Under the pieces are notes generated by a model. That model saw only the letters and a list, made by a program, of their open reading frames with translations. It was not told the DNA's origin and did not search any database. A stretch of DNA of 64,000 bases from Ferrovibrio terrae (lineage in GTDB: Bacteria > Pseudomonadota > Alphaproteobacteria > Ferrovibrionales > Ferrovibrionaceae), in NCBI RefSeq assembly GCF_007197755.1, contig NZ_CP041636.1:186001-250000 (forward strand). Direction: 5' to 3'. A program made the translations under genes and the position numbers. Positions 48,702 through 58,579 of this stretch are shown piece by piece (position 1 is the first letter of the stretch; every line of letters begins with the position of its first letter).

Positions 48702-49730
48702 GTGCAGACTGCCTCCAAACAGATTCAGAGCGTGACCGAGCCGGGCCGCAAGCCCAGTATCGAGCCGTTGCGCGCCCTGGTGGGGGCCAACATGGAGGCG
48801 GTGAATCGCGAGATCATCGCCCGCATGGCCAGCGATGTCAGCCTGATCCCGGAACTGGCCAGCCACCTGATCGCCGCCGGCGGCAAGCGCATCCGCCCGC
48901 TGCTGACGCTGGGCGCCGCCCGCCTCTGCGGCTACCAGGGCAGCTATGACGTGCTGTTGGCCACCTGCGTCGAATTCATCCATACCGCCACGCTGCTGCA
49001 TGACGACGTCGTGGACGAGAGCGACCGCCGCCGCGGCAATGCCACGGCCAACGTGCTGTGGGGCAACCAGCCCTCGGTGCTGGTCGGCGACTTCCTGTTC
49101 ACCCGGGCCTTCCAGCTGATGGTCGAAACCGGTTCGCTGGAAGTGCTGCGCATCCTGGCTGGCGCATCCTCGGAAATCGCCGAGGGCGAAGTGCTGCAGC
49201 TGGTGATCGCCAACGACATGAATTCGCTGGAAAGCGACTATCTGAAGGTGATCAAGGCCAAGACCGCGGCGCTGTTCGCCGCCGCCTGCCGCGTCGGCGC
49301 CGTGATCGCCGACCGTCCGATGGCCGAAGCGCAGTCGCTCGATGACTACGGCCATAATCTCGGCATCGCCTTCCAGCTGGTCGACGATGCGCTCGACTAT
49401 GCCTCCGACGGCGAGACGCTGGGCAAGAATACCGGCGACGATTTCCGCGAAGGCAAGATCACCCTGCCGGTGCTGCTCGCCTATTCCAAGGGCAGCGAGG
49501 CCGAGCGGACCTTCTGGCGCCGCGTGATCGAGCGGCCCGAGGAACAGACGCCCGAGGACTGGGCCCAGGCGCTGGCCTATATGGAGCGCCACGGCGCCAT
49601 CCAGGAGACCATGGCCCGCGCCCGGCTTTATGGCCAGAAAGCGCGCCAGGCGCTGGCGCCGTTCGCGACTGGCGCAATGCGCGATGCCCTGGCCGAAGCG
49701 GTCGATTTCGCCGTCGAACGGGCCCGCTGA
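48702..49730 (+). CDS. Long-chain polyprenyl diphosphate synthase (octaprenyl/decaprenyl type)
   Basis: A trans-prenyltransferase that builds the side chain of ubiquinone. The product is 342 residues from GTG 48702. The first aspartate-rich motif is DDVVDESD (101 onward) and the second is LVDDALDYASD (about 227-237). Position -5 before the first motif is Ala96, a small residue that permits long chains. Decaprenyl (Q-10) is likely for an alphaproteobacterium, but octa- or nonaprenyl cannot be excluded. The open frame extends upstream to a TTG at 48618; I reject it because of the promoter position. Confidence 0.9.
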   Translation: MQTASKQIQSVTEPGRKPSIEPLRALVGANMEAVNREIIARMASDVSLIPELASHLIAAGGKRIRPLLTLGAARLCGYQGSYDVLLATCVEFIHTATLLHDDVVDESDRRRGNATANVLWGNQPSVLVGDFLFTRAFQLMVETGSLEVLRILAGASSEIAEGEVLQLVIANDMNSLESDYLKVIKAKTAALFAAACRVGAVIADRPMAEAQSLDDYGHNLGIAFQLVDDALDYASDGETLGKNTGDDFREGKITLPVLLAYSKGSEAERTFWRRVIERPEEQTPEDWAQALAYMERHGAIQETMARARLYGQKARQALAPFATGAMRDALAEAVDFAVERAR

Positions 49731-49871
49731 ACCCTCCCCCGACCTGCATTTAAGCCGCTGGTCTGCCGGGATTTTCCTGCTCTCCGAATTTACCCCGAAT
49801 CACGCCCAATCTTCTGGGGTGGCCGCTTGCGGGGTCGCCCCTCAGGCGCTATACAGTCGGCCCGCGCCGGT

Positions 49872-49948
49872 CGGAGCGTAGCTCAGCCTGGTAGAGCACT
49901 AGCTTCGGGAGCTAGGGGCCGGAGGTTCGAATCCTCTCGCTCCGACCA
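49872..49948 (+). tRNA. tRNA-Pro (anticodon CGG)
   Basis: A complete 77-base cloverleaf: acceptor CGGAGCG/CGCTCCG, D-arm GCTCAGCCTGGTAGAGC, anticodon stem CTAGC/GCTAG with loop TTCGGGA (anticodon CGG), T-arm GGAGGTTCGAATCCTC, and encoded CCA. It reads CCG proline codons. Confidence 0.97.
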
Positions 49949-49980
49949 GCGCGCGATATCTTCCCGAAATTTCAGATATT

Positions 49981-50073
49981 CGTCATCCCGGCCAAGCGCA
50001 GCGCGAGCCGGGATTCCATCTCATTTTTTGTTGCGTCCTAAAATGGGACCCCGGGTCAAGCCCGGGGTGACGG
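49981..50073. repeat. Paired-hairpin intergenic repeat, second copy
   Basis: CGTCATCCCGGC...GCCGGGAT is followed by CCCCGGG-TCAAG-CCCGGGG and GTGACGG. The layout is the same as at 33829: two GC-rich hairpins bounded by CGTCA and TGACG. It lies downstream of tRNA-Pro and past the stop of the EamA gene. Confidence 0.7.
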
Positions 50074-50103
50074 TCAGCGTTTCACCCTACTCCGCCACCC
50101 ACT

Positions 50104-51042
50104 CTACTCCGTCACGATCGGCGGCACCGGCACGCGCTTCACCGTCTCGCGCCACAGGATGTAGAGACCACTGGCGATCACGATGGCGCTGCCGATCCAG
50201 GTGACGAGATCGGGGAAATCGCCCCAGACATACCAGCCGATCACCACCGCCCAGAGCAGATGCACGTAATCGAACGGCGCCACCACCGAGGCCGGCGCCA
50301 GGCCATAGGCCTGCGTCATGCAGAGTTGCGCCGCGCCGCCGACCAGGCCGACGGCAATCAGCAGCAGCAGATCGATGCCGTCCGGCGTCTGCCAGAAGAA
50401 CGGCAGGGCCAGGCCTGTCATCACCGTGCAGAAGGCGGTGAACCAGAAGGCAATCGTTGGCGAAGGTTCCAGGCGGCTGAGCTTGCGGATCTGGATGATC
50501 GCCAGCGCATAGAGCAAGGTCGCGGCCACCACGATCAGGGTCGCGCTTTCCAGCAGGCCGGCGCCGGGCCGCACGATCACCAGCATGCCGACGAAACCCA
50601 CGACAATCGCCGACCAGCGATGCAGGCCGACGCGCTCCTGCAGCAGCCAGACCGACATGCAGGCGATGAAGATCGGCGCGGCGAAGGCAATCGCCGTCAC
50701 CTCGGCCAGCGGCAGGAATTTGTAGGAGTAGAAGAACAGCAGCATGGCGCCGCAGCCGAAGACCGAGCGCAGGGCATGGCCGAACGGCTGGCGCGTTCGC
50801 AGCATGACCAGCGCATTGCCAAGCGTATTCTCTCCTTGGCCGCCGGCACCGCGCCACACCATCACCAGGATCGGCGGCAGCGCGCAGAGACTGCGGAAGA
50901 ACATGATCTGCACGGTGGGATAAATCGCGGCCAGCCATTTCACCAGCGCATCCATCACACCGAACAGCGACACCGCCATCAGGATGTAGCCGATGCCGAG
51001 CGGAATGTTGGAAACCTGGATATGGACTGGCGAGGCGGGCAT
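50104..51042 (-). CDS. EamA/DMT-family transporter
   Basis: A 312-residue drug/metabolite transporter-superfamily protein with about ten membrane helices and two EamA repeats. Recognisable parts are SLFGVMDALVKWLAAIYPTV (first helices), LPLAEVTAIAFAAPIFIA at the end of repeat 1, and GLAPASVVAPFDYVHLLWAV in repeat 2. The start at 51042 (MPASPVHIQV) is chosen over the frame to 51111, whose extra residues lie in the next terminator hairpin. Substrate unknown; amino-acid or metabolite efflux is usual for the family. Confidence 0.88.
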   Translation of the reverse strand: MPASPVHIQVSNIPLGIGYILMAVSLFGVMDALVKWLAAIYPTVQIMFFRSLCALPPILVMVWRGAGGQGENTLGNALVMLRTRQPFGHALRSVFGCGAMLLFFYSYKFLPLAEVTAIAFAAPIFIACMSVWLLQERVGLHRWSAIVVGFVGMLVIVRPGAGLLESATLIVVAATLLYALAIIQIRKLSRLEPSPTIAFWFTAFCTVMTGLALPFFWQTPDGIDLLLLIAVGLVGGAAQLCMTQAYGLAPASVVAPFDYVHLLWAVVIGWYVWGDFPDLVTWIGSAIVIASGLYILWRETVKRVPVPPIVTE

Positions 51043-51089
51043 CGGCGGCTTTTTTTGCTGGCGAGACAGACTGTGGGCGCAAAAACGAA

Positions 51090-51121
51090 ACGGCCCGGAT
51101 GGTTGTGCCATGCCGGGCCGT
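51090..51121 (-). terminator. Terminator after the first binding-protein paralog
   Basis: A stem ACGGCCCGG/CCGGGCCGT with a 14-base loop; on the minus strand it is followed by TTCGTTTTT. It lies about 55 bases past the stop of the binding-protein gene at 51177. Confidence 0.7.
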
Positions 51122-51176
51122 GAAATGCATCAGCCGTATAAGGATGATGCCGTTTTATCCCCGCGTGATCTTCCTG

Positions 51177-52376
51177 TCACATCCCGTACCGCACCGGCCC
51201 GGCGACCGATACGAAGCGGCCCTTCTGCACCTGGAACAGGAAGGCCTCGTCGGCGCCCTGGTGCTTGTTCGGGCCGTAGCTGACCGGCGGACCGCCAAAG
51301 ATGTCGCGGAAGCCCTGGATGCTCTCCAGCGCCGCCACCATCTTGTCGGTGGTCAGATCCTTGCCGGCACGGTCGAAGGCAAAGATCAGCTGGTCCATCA
51401 GGCCGTAGCCGTAGACCGCGCCGATGTTGGAATCGACGCCGAACTTCGCCTTGTACTTGTCCATGAAGGCCGCCACCTGCGGCGAGGCCGTGTCACGATA
51501 CGGCATCACGGTGCCGGCCATGACATAGAGGCCTTCGGTGGCGCCGCCCGGCGCGCCGGCAACGATCTGGTCGTAATTCGCCGACTGGCCAAGGAAGTCG
51601 ACATCCCAGCCCATCTTGCGCGCCGTGCCGTAAGGCACGATGGCATCACGCACGATGGTGCCCATCACCACGATGTCGCAGTTGGCGGCGCGCAGCTTGG
51701 TGATCTGGCCGGTGAAGTCGGTATCCGCCGGCCTGTTGGTGGCGGTTTCAACGACGGCCAAGTTCATCGCCTTGGCCTGGTCGTTCACCGCTTCGAAGAT
51801 TTCTTTGCCGAAATCGGTGTCCTGATACAGCGTGCAGAACCGCTTCTTACCCTTGTTGGCCACCATCCACTGCATGCCGGCACGGATCTGATCATAGTAC
51901 GACGACAACCCGGCGAATTTCAGCTTGTGGAACGGCTCCGACATCTGCCGCGCGGCCGTGATCGGCGAGAAGTTGATCACGCCGGCTTTCAGCTGATCGG
52001 GCAGCACGGCGTTGTTCATCGGCGTGCCGAGCGCGCCGGCCATGATGAAGATGTTGTCACGATTGATCAGCTTGTTCGCGGCCTGCACGGCACGCGGCAC
52101 CTGATACTGGTTATCCTCGACGATCAGCCGGATCTTGCGACCATAGATACCGCCGGCCTCGTTCACCTCGTCGATGCGCAGGCGCATCGCATTGGCGGAA
52201 TGCACGCCATAGCTGGCCGCCGGACCACTCAGGTCCGTATGCATGCCGATGACGATTTCGCTTTTGGTGACGCCACGCACCTTGGACTGTTGCGCCCCAG
52301 CAGATGATATGGCGACGCCGGCGAATGCCACTGCACTGGTCACGACCGCGGCCGTGAGTACATAAACCCTACGCAT
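51177..52376 (-). CDS. LIV-type ABC transporter substrate-binding protein, paralog 1
   Basis: A 399-residue periplasmic binding protein. A signal peptide of about 28 residues ends near SSAGAQQ, and the mature start VRGVTKSEIVIGMHTDLSGP is nearly identical in the next two genes. The start has GGGAGG upstream. It diverges most from the other two around the ligand cleft (LKAGVINFSPITAARQMSEPF and DVDFLGQSANYDQIVAGAPG). It has its own terminator and a 180-base gap to paralog 2, so it may be transcribed separately. Confidence 0.9.
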   Translation of the reverse strand: MRRVYVLTAAVVTSAVAFAGVAISSAGAQQSKVRGVTKSEIVIGMHTDLSGPAASYGVHSANAMRLRIDEVNEAGGIYGRKIRLIVEDNQYQVPRAVQAANKLINRDNIFIMAGALGTPMNNAVLPDQLKAGVINFSPITAARQMSEPFHKLKFAGLSSYYDQIRAGMQWMVANKGKKRFCTLYQDTDFGKEIFEAVNDQAKAMNLAVVETATNRPADTDFTGQITKLRAANCDIVVMGTIVRDAIVPYGTARKMGWDVDFLGQSANYDQIVAGAPGGATEGLYVMAGTVMPYRDTASPQVAAFMDKYKAKFGVDSNIGAVYGYGLMDQLIFAFDRAGKDLTTDKMVAALESIQGFRDIFGGPPVSYGPNKHQGADEAFLFQVQKGRFVSVAGPVRYGM

Positions 52377-52500
52377 GCGGACCTCCCTGGTTTTTGTGGT
52401 CTTATGGTTCTGCTTGACCGGGGAAGCTTAGTCCTGTGCCGACAGAGGGCCTAGCCGGATTCCGCCTGCATCGCGTGCTGCCGCATCGCACAAAAGCAAA

Positions 52501-52526
52501 GACGCCCGCGGTTTCCCGCGGGCGTC
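52501..52526 (-). terminator. Terminator after the second binding-protein paralog
   Basis: A perfect 11-base stem GACGCCCGCGG/CCGCGGGCGTC with a 4-base loop; on the minus strand it is followed by TTTGCTTTTG. It lies 30 bases past the stop at 52557. Confidence 0.85.
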
Positions 52527-52556
52527 TCGCATTCGGTCGTGGCCGGATGATTTAGC

Positions 52557-53744
52557 TTAGTACTTGATCGGACCGTCGGCGATCTGCACGAAGCGACCCT
52601 TCTGGATCTGGTAGAACAGCACCTCGTTGGTGCCCAGATGCTTGTTCGGGCCGAAGTTCAGCACCGGGCCGCCGAAGATATCGCGGTAGCCGCTCAGGCT
52701 TTCCAGGCCCTTCACGAACTTTTCGGTGGTGAGATCCTTACCGGCACGATCCAGGACGTTGACGATGAGGTCGGCGAGACCATAGCCATAGACCGAGCCG
52801 ATATTCGGATCGGTGTTGTATTTGGCCTTGTAGGAATCCCACCAGGCCGCGACTTGCGGCGAAGCAGTGTCGCGATACGGCATCACGGTACCGGCGCCGA
52901 CATAGAGACCTTCGGTGGCGCCGCCCGGCGCGGAGGCCACGATCTGGTCGAAGCTGGCCGATTGCGACACGAAGTCGACATCCGTCCAGCCCATCTTGCG
53001 GGCGGTGGCATAAGGCACGATGGCGTCACGCACGATGGCGCCCATCGCAACCAGGTCACAGCCCGCGCCGCGCAGCTTGGTGATCTGCGCGGTGAAGTCG
53101 GTGGCGATCGGCGTATTGGTGGCGGTCTCGACCACCGCCATGTTCATCGCCTTGGCCTGATCCTGTACCGCGTCAAACACCTCCTTGCCGAAGTCGGTGT
53201 CCTGATACAGCGCGCAAAGCTTCTTGCGGTTGTTCTTGGCCACCAGGTATTTGATGCCTGCACGCGAGTGATCGTAATAGGTCGAATAGGTGGCGAATTT
53301 GAGCGGATGGAACGGCTCGCTCATCGAGCGGGCAGCGGTGAGCGGGCCAAGGTTCGGCACGTTCGCCTTGAACTGGTCCTCGAACACCGCGTTGTTCATC
53401 GGCGTGCCGAGCGCGCCAGCCATCAGGAAGATCTTGTCGCGGTTGATCAGCTTGTTCGCGGCCTGCACGGCGCGCGGCACCTGATACTGATGATCCTCGA
53501 CGATGAAGCGGATCTTGCGGCCATGAATGCCGCCGTCCGCATTGATCTTGTCGAAATAGAGCCGCATCGCGTTCGACACATGCACACCGTAAGAGGCGGC
53601 GGGGCCGCTCAGATCGGTATGCTGGCCGATTACGATTTCGGACTTGCTGACGCCGCGCACGGTCTGCGCCTGCACGTCGCTGACAGCCGTCAGACCGGCA
53701 ACCGCCGCGACAGCCGCCGTCACCGCCATAATTCTCGTACGCAT
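52557..53744 (-). CDS. LIV-type ABC transporter substrate-binding protein, paralog 2
   Basis: A binding protein of 395 residues from the ATG at 53744, which has GGGAG 6 bases upstream; the in-frame ATG at 53750 touches that site directly and is less likely. The signal peptide ends near DVQAQ. It is closer to paralog 3 than to paralog 1, sharing VETATNTPIATDFTAQITKL and VDFVSQSASFDQIVASAPGG. A recent tandem duplication is likely. Confidence 0.9.
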   Translation of the reverse strand: MRTRIMAVTAAVAAVAGLTAVSDVQAQTVRGVSKSEIVIGQHTDLSGPAASYGVHVSNAMRLYFDKINADGGIHGRKIRFIVEDHQYQVPRAVQAANKLINRDKIFLMAGALGTPMNNAVFEDQFKANVPNLGPLTAARSMSEPFHPLKFATYSTYYDHSRAGIKYLVAKNNRKKLCALYQDTDFGKEVFDAVQDQAKAMNMAVVETATNTPIATDFTAQITKLRGAGCDLVAMGAIVRDAIVPYATARKMGWTDVDFVSQSASFDQIVASAPGGATEGLYVGAGTVMPYRDTASPQVAAWWDSYKAKYNTDPNIGSVYGYGLADLIVNVLDRAGKDLTTEKFVKGLESLSGYRDIFGGPVLNFGPNKHLGTNEVLFYQIQKGRFVQIADGPIKY

Positions 53745-53819
53745 CCTCATCTCCCGTTTTCAAGTAAACCGTTGAACCAGTTCACGCGTTATTTTCGCCC
53801 ATTGGACTGGGCGTTATGC

Positions 53820-53854
53820 CTGGGGCGGCTCAACCTACCAGTTGGCCGCCCCAG
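53820..53854 (-). terminator. Hairpin after the third binding-protein paralog
   Basis: A stem CTGGGGCGGC/GCCGCCCCAG with a 15-base loop, just past the stop at 53861. No T-run follows on the minus strand, so it may reduce readthrough or protect mRNA ends, not act as a classic terminator. Confidence 0.45.
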
Positions 53855-53860
53855 TGTCTT

Positions 53861-55048
53861 TTAGTACTTCAGGGGGCCAGCCACCTGTACGAAGCGGCCC
53901 TTCTGGATCTGGTACATCAGCACCTCGTTGGACCCGAGATGCTTCTCCTTGGCAAAGTTGACCACCGGGCCGCCGAAGATGTCGCGGTAGCCCTGGACGC
54001 TTTCCAGCGCCTTCAGGAAGCTTTCGGTGGTGAGGTCCTTGCCGGCGCGCTCCAGCGCCGTGACCACCAGCATGGCGGTGTTGGTGCCATAGACGGCGCC
54101 GATATTCGGATCGGCGTTGTACTTGGCCTTATAGGCATCCCACCAGGTTGCCACGGTGGCGTCGGCGGTGTCGCGGTACGGCATGATGGTGCCGGCGCCG
54201 ACATAGAGCCCTTCGGTCGCGCCGCCCGGGGCGGAGGCCACGATCTGGTCGAAGCTGGCCGACTGCGACACGAAGTCGACATCCGTCCAGCCCATCTTGC
54301 GCGCCGTGCCATAGGGCACGATGGCGTCGCGCACGATGGCGCCCATGGCGACGATGTCGCAGCCCGCGCCACGCAGCTTGGTGATCTGCGCGGTGAAGTC
54401 GGTGGCGATCGGCGTGTTGGTGGCGGTCTCGACCACCGCCATGTTCATTGCCTTGGCCTGGTCCTGCACGGCGTCGAGGATTTCCTTGCCGAAGTCGGTG
54501 TCCTGATACAGCGTGCAGATCTTCTTGCGGCCGTTCTTCTCGACCAGGTACTTCAGCAGCGCCCGGGTCTGATCGTAGTAGCTCGAAATCATCTGGAACT
54601 TGAGCGGATGATGCGGCTCGACCATCGAGCGCGCCGCCGTCACCGGATTGATGTTCGGGATGCCGGCCTTGAACTGGTCGGCGAAGACCGCGTTGTTATG
54701 CGGCGTGCCCAGCGCGCCGGCCATGATGAAAATCTTGTCGCGGTTGATCAGCTTGTTGGCGGCCTGCACGGCGCGCGGCACCTGGTACTGCGTATCCTCG
54801 ACGATCAGGCGAATCTTCCGGCCATTGACGCCGCCCTGGGCATTCACCTCGTCGAAGCGCATGCGCATGGCCTGCGAGGAATGCACGCCGTAAGAGGCGG
54901 CCGGACCGCTCAAGTCGGTATGCATGCCGATGACGATCTCGCTCTTGGAGACGCCGCGCACCGACTGCGCCGCCGCATCACCCTGCACGAAACCTGCGGC
55001 CAGAAGCGCCGCAAAAGCCACCGAAGTCGTCAAAGCACTGATACGCAT
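53861..55048 (-). CDS. LIV-type ABC transporter substrate-binding protein, paralog 3
   Basis: A 395-residue binding protein with a signal peptide ending near GDAAAQ, then SVRGVSKSEIVIGMHTDLSG. It is next to the acyl-CoA synthetase and livFGMH genes (gap 45 bases) and is the most likely native partner of that permease. It differs from paralogs 1 and 2 in a PHNNAVFADQFKAGIPNINP segment and TNTAMLVVTALERA, both near the ligand site. Confidence 0.9.
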   Translation of the reverse strand: MRISALTTSVAFAALLAAGFVQGDAAAQSVRGVSKSEIVIGMHTDLSGPAASYGVHSSQAMRMRFDEVNAQGGVNGRKIRLIVEDTQYQVPRAVQAANKLINRDKIFIMAGALGTPHNNAVFADQFKAGIPNINPVTAARSMVEPHHPLKFQMISSYYDQTRALLKYLVEKNGRKKICTLYQDTDFGKEILDAVQDQAKAMNMAVVETATNTPIATDFTAQITKLRGAGCDIVAMGAIVRDAIVPYGTARKMGWTDVDFVSQSASFDQIVASAPGGATEGLYVGAGTIMPYRDTADATVATWWDAYKAKYNADPNIGAVYGTNTAMLVVTALERAGKDLTTESFLKALESVQGYRDIFGGPVVNFAKEKHLGSNEVLMYQIQKGRFVQVAGPLKY

Positions 55049-55093
55049 CTAGAATTTCCTCTCCATACTTTTCATTGGTCTTCACGCCCCGGA

Positions 55094-56962
55094 TCAGGCG
55101 GAAGCATACATCTCCTCGATCAGAGGCTTGTATTTCTCGTTCACAAACTTGCGCTTCAGCTTCATCGTCGGCGTCAGCTCGTCATCCTCGGCGGTCAGCT
55201 GCCGGTCGATCAGGCGGAATTTCTTGATCGTTTCCACACGGGCGAAATTCTTGTTCACCTTCTCGATCTCGCTCCAGATCAGTTCCTGCACTTCCTTGGA
55301 GTGGCAGAGCGAGGTGAAGTTGGTGAAGGGCACGTTCAGGTCCTGGGCGAATTTCACCACGTTGTCATGGTCGATCATGACCAGGCAGGTGAGATACTGG
55401 CGGCGATCGCCGATCACCACGGCATCCGACACATAGGGACTGAACTTGAGCTGATTCTCGATTTCCGACGGCGTGATGTTCTTGCCGCCCGCCGTGATGA
55501 TGATGTCCTTCATCCGGTCGGTGATGCGGTACCAGCCTTCGTTGTCGACGGTGCCGACATCGCCGGTATGCAGCCAGCCATCGACGATGGTTTCCGCCGT
55601 CTTGGTCGGGTTGTTGAGGTAACCCATGAATACGTGAGGCCCGCGCAGCAGGATTTCGCCTTCAGGGCTGAGTTTCACTTCGGTGTTCGGCACCGTCATG
55701 CCGATGGTGCCGAGCTTGACGCGGTCCATCTGCGGCGAGGTCGCCAGGCCGACGTTTTCGGTCTGGCCATAGACTTCTCGCATGTCCTTGCCGAGCGCCA
55801 GATACCACTTGATCAGGTCGGGCGAGATCGGGGCAGCACCCGTGACCAGCCATTTGCAGCGATCGATGCCAATGATGCGCTTGATGTTCTTGAGCACCAG
55901 CTGGTCGGCGAACCAGAAGGCCAGCTTCAGCGCAGCCGACGGTTCGCGGTCTTCCAGGCGGCATTGCGCCACCTTGTAGCCGATACCGAGCGCGGTCTTG
56001 TAGGCCAGCTTGCCGAAGCCGGTGGCATCCTTCATGCGGATGGCGACACCCGAATAGAACTTTTCCCACAGCCGCGGCACGGCGAAGAACACCGTGGGCT
56101 GCACTTCCTGCAGGTTCTGCGGCACGGTCTCGGGGCTTTCGGCGAAATTCACCGTCGAACCCGAGCGGATCGGCCAGAGCAGCGAGAAGCCGCGCTCGGC
56201 GATATGGCAGAGCGGGAGGAAGGAGAGCTGCTCGTCGCTGTCAACCTGCTCCAGCAGGCGACCGGCATTCTCCATCTGGAAGACGAGATTACGGTTGCTG
56301 ATCATCGCGCCCTTCGGCGCACCGGTGGTGCCCGAGGTATAGATCAGGATGGCGAGGTCGTCGGGCTTGCCCAGCTTAAGCTGCTCGTCCCAGAATTTCG
56401 GCTGCGCCTTGTCGAATTCGCGACCGAGCTTCAGCAGCTCGTCGAAGCTGATCACCATCGGGTCGCTGAAGTCGTTCAGGCCTTCCATGTCGATGATGAC
56501 GATCTTGCGCAAGGACGGGCACTGGTCGCGGACTTCCAGTATCTTGTCGAGCTGCTCGTCATTCTCGGCGATGTAGATCACCGTCTTGCTGTCATTGACG
56601 ATATAGGCGACCTGCTTGGCAGAATCCGTTGTGTAGATGCCGTTGGTGACCGCGCCGATGCCCTGCGCGCCGAGATCGGCATAGAGCCATTGCGGATTGC
56701 CCTCGGAAATGATCGAGACGACATCGCCGCGCCTGGCGCCAAGGGCTGCAAAGCCCAGTCCGGCATGTTTGGCGAAGTCGCCATACTGCCGCCAGGTGAT
56801 GGAGTTCCAGATGCCAAGATGCTTCACGCGCATCGCGACTTTCTCGCCACGCTCGCCGACCTTGCGCCAGAAATACCGCGACAGCGTATCGCGCTCGATG
56901 GTTTCGAGGATGTCGGCGTCGATGGATACGCCCGATTTCGGGTCAATCACCTTGGCAACCAT
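55094..56962 (-). CDS. Long-chain acyl-CoA synthetase / AMP-dependent ligase
   Basis: A 622-residue ANL-superfamily ligase that activates a carboxylic acid with ATP and CoA. Motif A5/P-loop is LIYTSGTTGAPKGAM (about 190), then YGQTENVG, and the hinge region is GWYRITDRMKDIIITAGGKN (about 495). FACS-like length and the C-terminal KLKRKFVNEKYKPLIEEMY fit long-chain fatty-acid ligases. The start at 56962 has GGAGG 8 bases upstream. Embedded in a LIV-type transport operon, it probably traps the imported acid as its CoA ester. Confidence 0.9.
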   Translation of the reverse strand: MVAKVIDPKSGVSIDADILETIERDTLSRYFWRKVGERGEKVAMRVKHLGIWNSITWRQYGDFAKHAGLGFAALGARRGDVVSIISEGNPQWLYADLGAQGIGAVTNGIYTTDSAKQVAYIVNDSKTVIYIAENDEQLDKILEVRDQCPSLRKIVIIDMEGLNDFSDPMVISFDELLKLGREFDKAQPKFWDEQLKLGKPDDLAILIYTSGTTGAPKGAMISNRNLVFQMENAGRLLEQVDSDEQLSFLPLCHIAERGFSLLWPIRSGSTVNFAESPETVPQNLQEVQPTVFFAVPRLWEKFYSGVAIRMKDATGFGKLAYKTALGIGYKVAQCRLEDREPSAALKLAFWFADQLVLKNIKRIIGIDRCKWLVTGAAPISPDLIKWYLALGKDMREVYGQTENVGLATSPQMDRVKLGTIGMTVPNTEVKLSPEGEILLRGPHVFMGYLNNPTKTAETIVDGWLHTGDVGTVDNEGWYRITDRMKDIIITAGGKNITPSEIENQLKFSPYVSDAVVIGDRRQYLTCLVMIDHDNVVKFAQDLNVPFTNFTSLCHSKEVQELIWSEIEKVNKNFARVETIKKFRLIDRQLTAEDDELTPTMKLKRKFVNEKYKPLIEEMYASA

Positions 56963-56997
56963 ACTCGCCTCCCTGTTGGCGACCAGCGCCCCACTTG

Positions 56998-57819
<822 letters not shown>

Positions 57820-57820
57820 C

Positions 57821-58579
57821 TCAGCCTCCCAGATAGGCTTTGATGACTTCGGGGTGGCTCTGCACCTCCGAAGGCGTGCCGAGTGCCAGCACGCGGCCGT
57901 AATTCAGCGCCAGCACGCGATCCGACACTTCGTTCACCAGGGTCATGTCATGCTCGACCATCAGCACGGTGATGCCCAGCTCGTTGCGGATGTCGTGGAT
58001 CCAGAAGGCCATATCCTCGGTTTCCTCGGTATTGAGGCCCGAGGACGGCTCGTCCAGCAGCAGCAGTTTCGGCTCGGTGCAGAGCGCGCGGGCCAGTTCG
58101 ACGACTTTACGCGCGCCATAGGGCAGATTGACGATGTAGGTGTCGCGATAATGCTGCAGGTCGAGGAAGTCGATCACATGCTCGACCTTCTCGCGATGCT
58201 CCAGTTCGGCCTTGCGCACGCTGGGCAGGAACAGCAGCTGCGAGGCGATGTTGCCGCTGCGATGCGCATGGCGGCCGAGCAGCAGGTTGTGCAGCACGGT
58301 GGCATGCTCGAACAGTTCGATATTCTGGAAGGTGCGCGCGATACCCAGATTGGCGATGTTGTGCGGCGCCACGTCGGTGATGTCCTGGCCCTCGAACATC
58401 AGTTTCCCCTCGGTGGGGTCGTAGATGCGGCTGATCAGGTTGAACACCGTGGTCTTGCCGGCCCCGTTGGGACCGATGATGGTGAAGACTTGGCCCTTTT
58501 CGACGTCGAAGCTGACGCCGTCGACCGCCTTGATGCCGCCGAAGTTGATGGCGAGGTTATCGGCCTTGAACAGCGTCAC
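57821..58579 (-). CDS. livG: Branched-chain-type ABC transporter ATPase LivG
   Basis: First ATPase of the importer, 252 residues. Walker A GPNGAGKTT (about 35-43), then FQNIELFEHATVLHNLLLGRH (typical LivG), a degenerate signature LPYGARKVVELARAL in place of LSGGQ (normal in LivG), and Walker B LLLLDEPSSGLN. Its start overlaps the livM stop as ATGA. Confidence 0.93.
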   Translation of the reverse strand: MTLFKADNLAINFGGIKAVDGVSFDVEKGQVFTIIGPNGAGKTTVFNLISRIYDPTEGKLMFEGQDITDVAPHNIANLGIARTFQNIELFEHATVLHNLLLGRHAHRSGNIASQLLFLPSVRKAELEHREKVEHVIDFLDLQHYRDTYIVNLPYGARKVVELARALCTEPKLLLLDEPSSGLNTEETEDMAFWIHDIRNELGITVLMVEHDMTLVNEVSDRVLALNYGRVLALGTPSEVQSHPEVIKAYLGG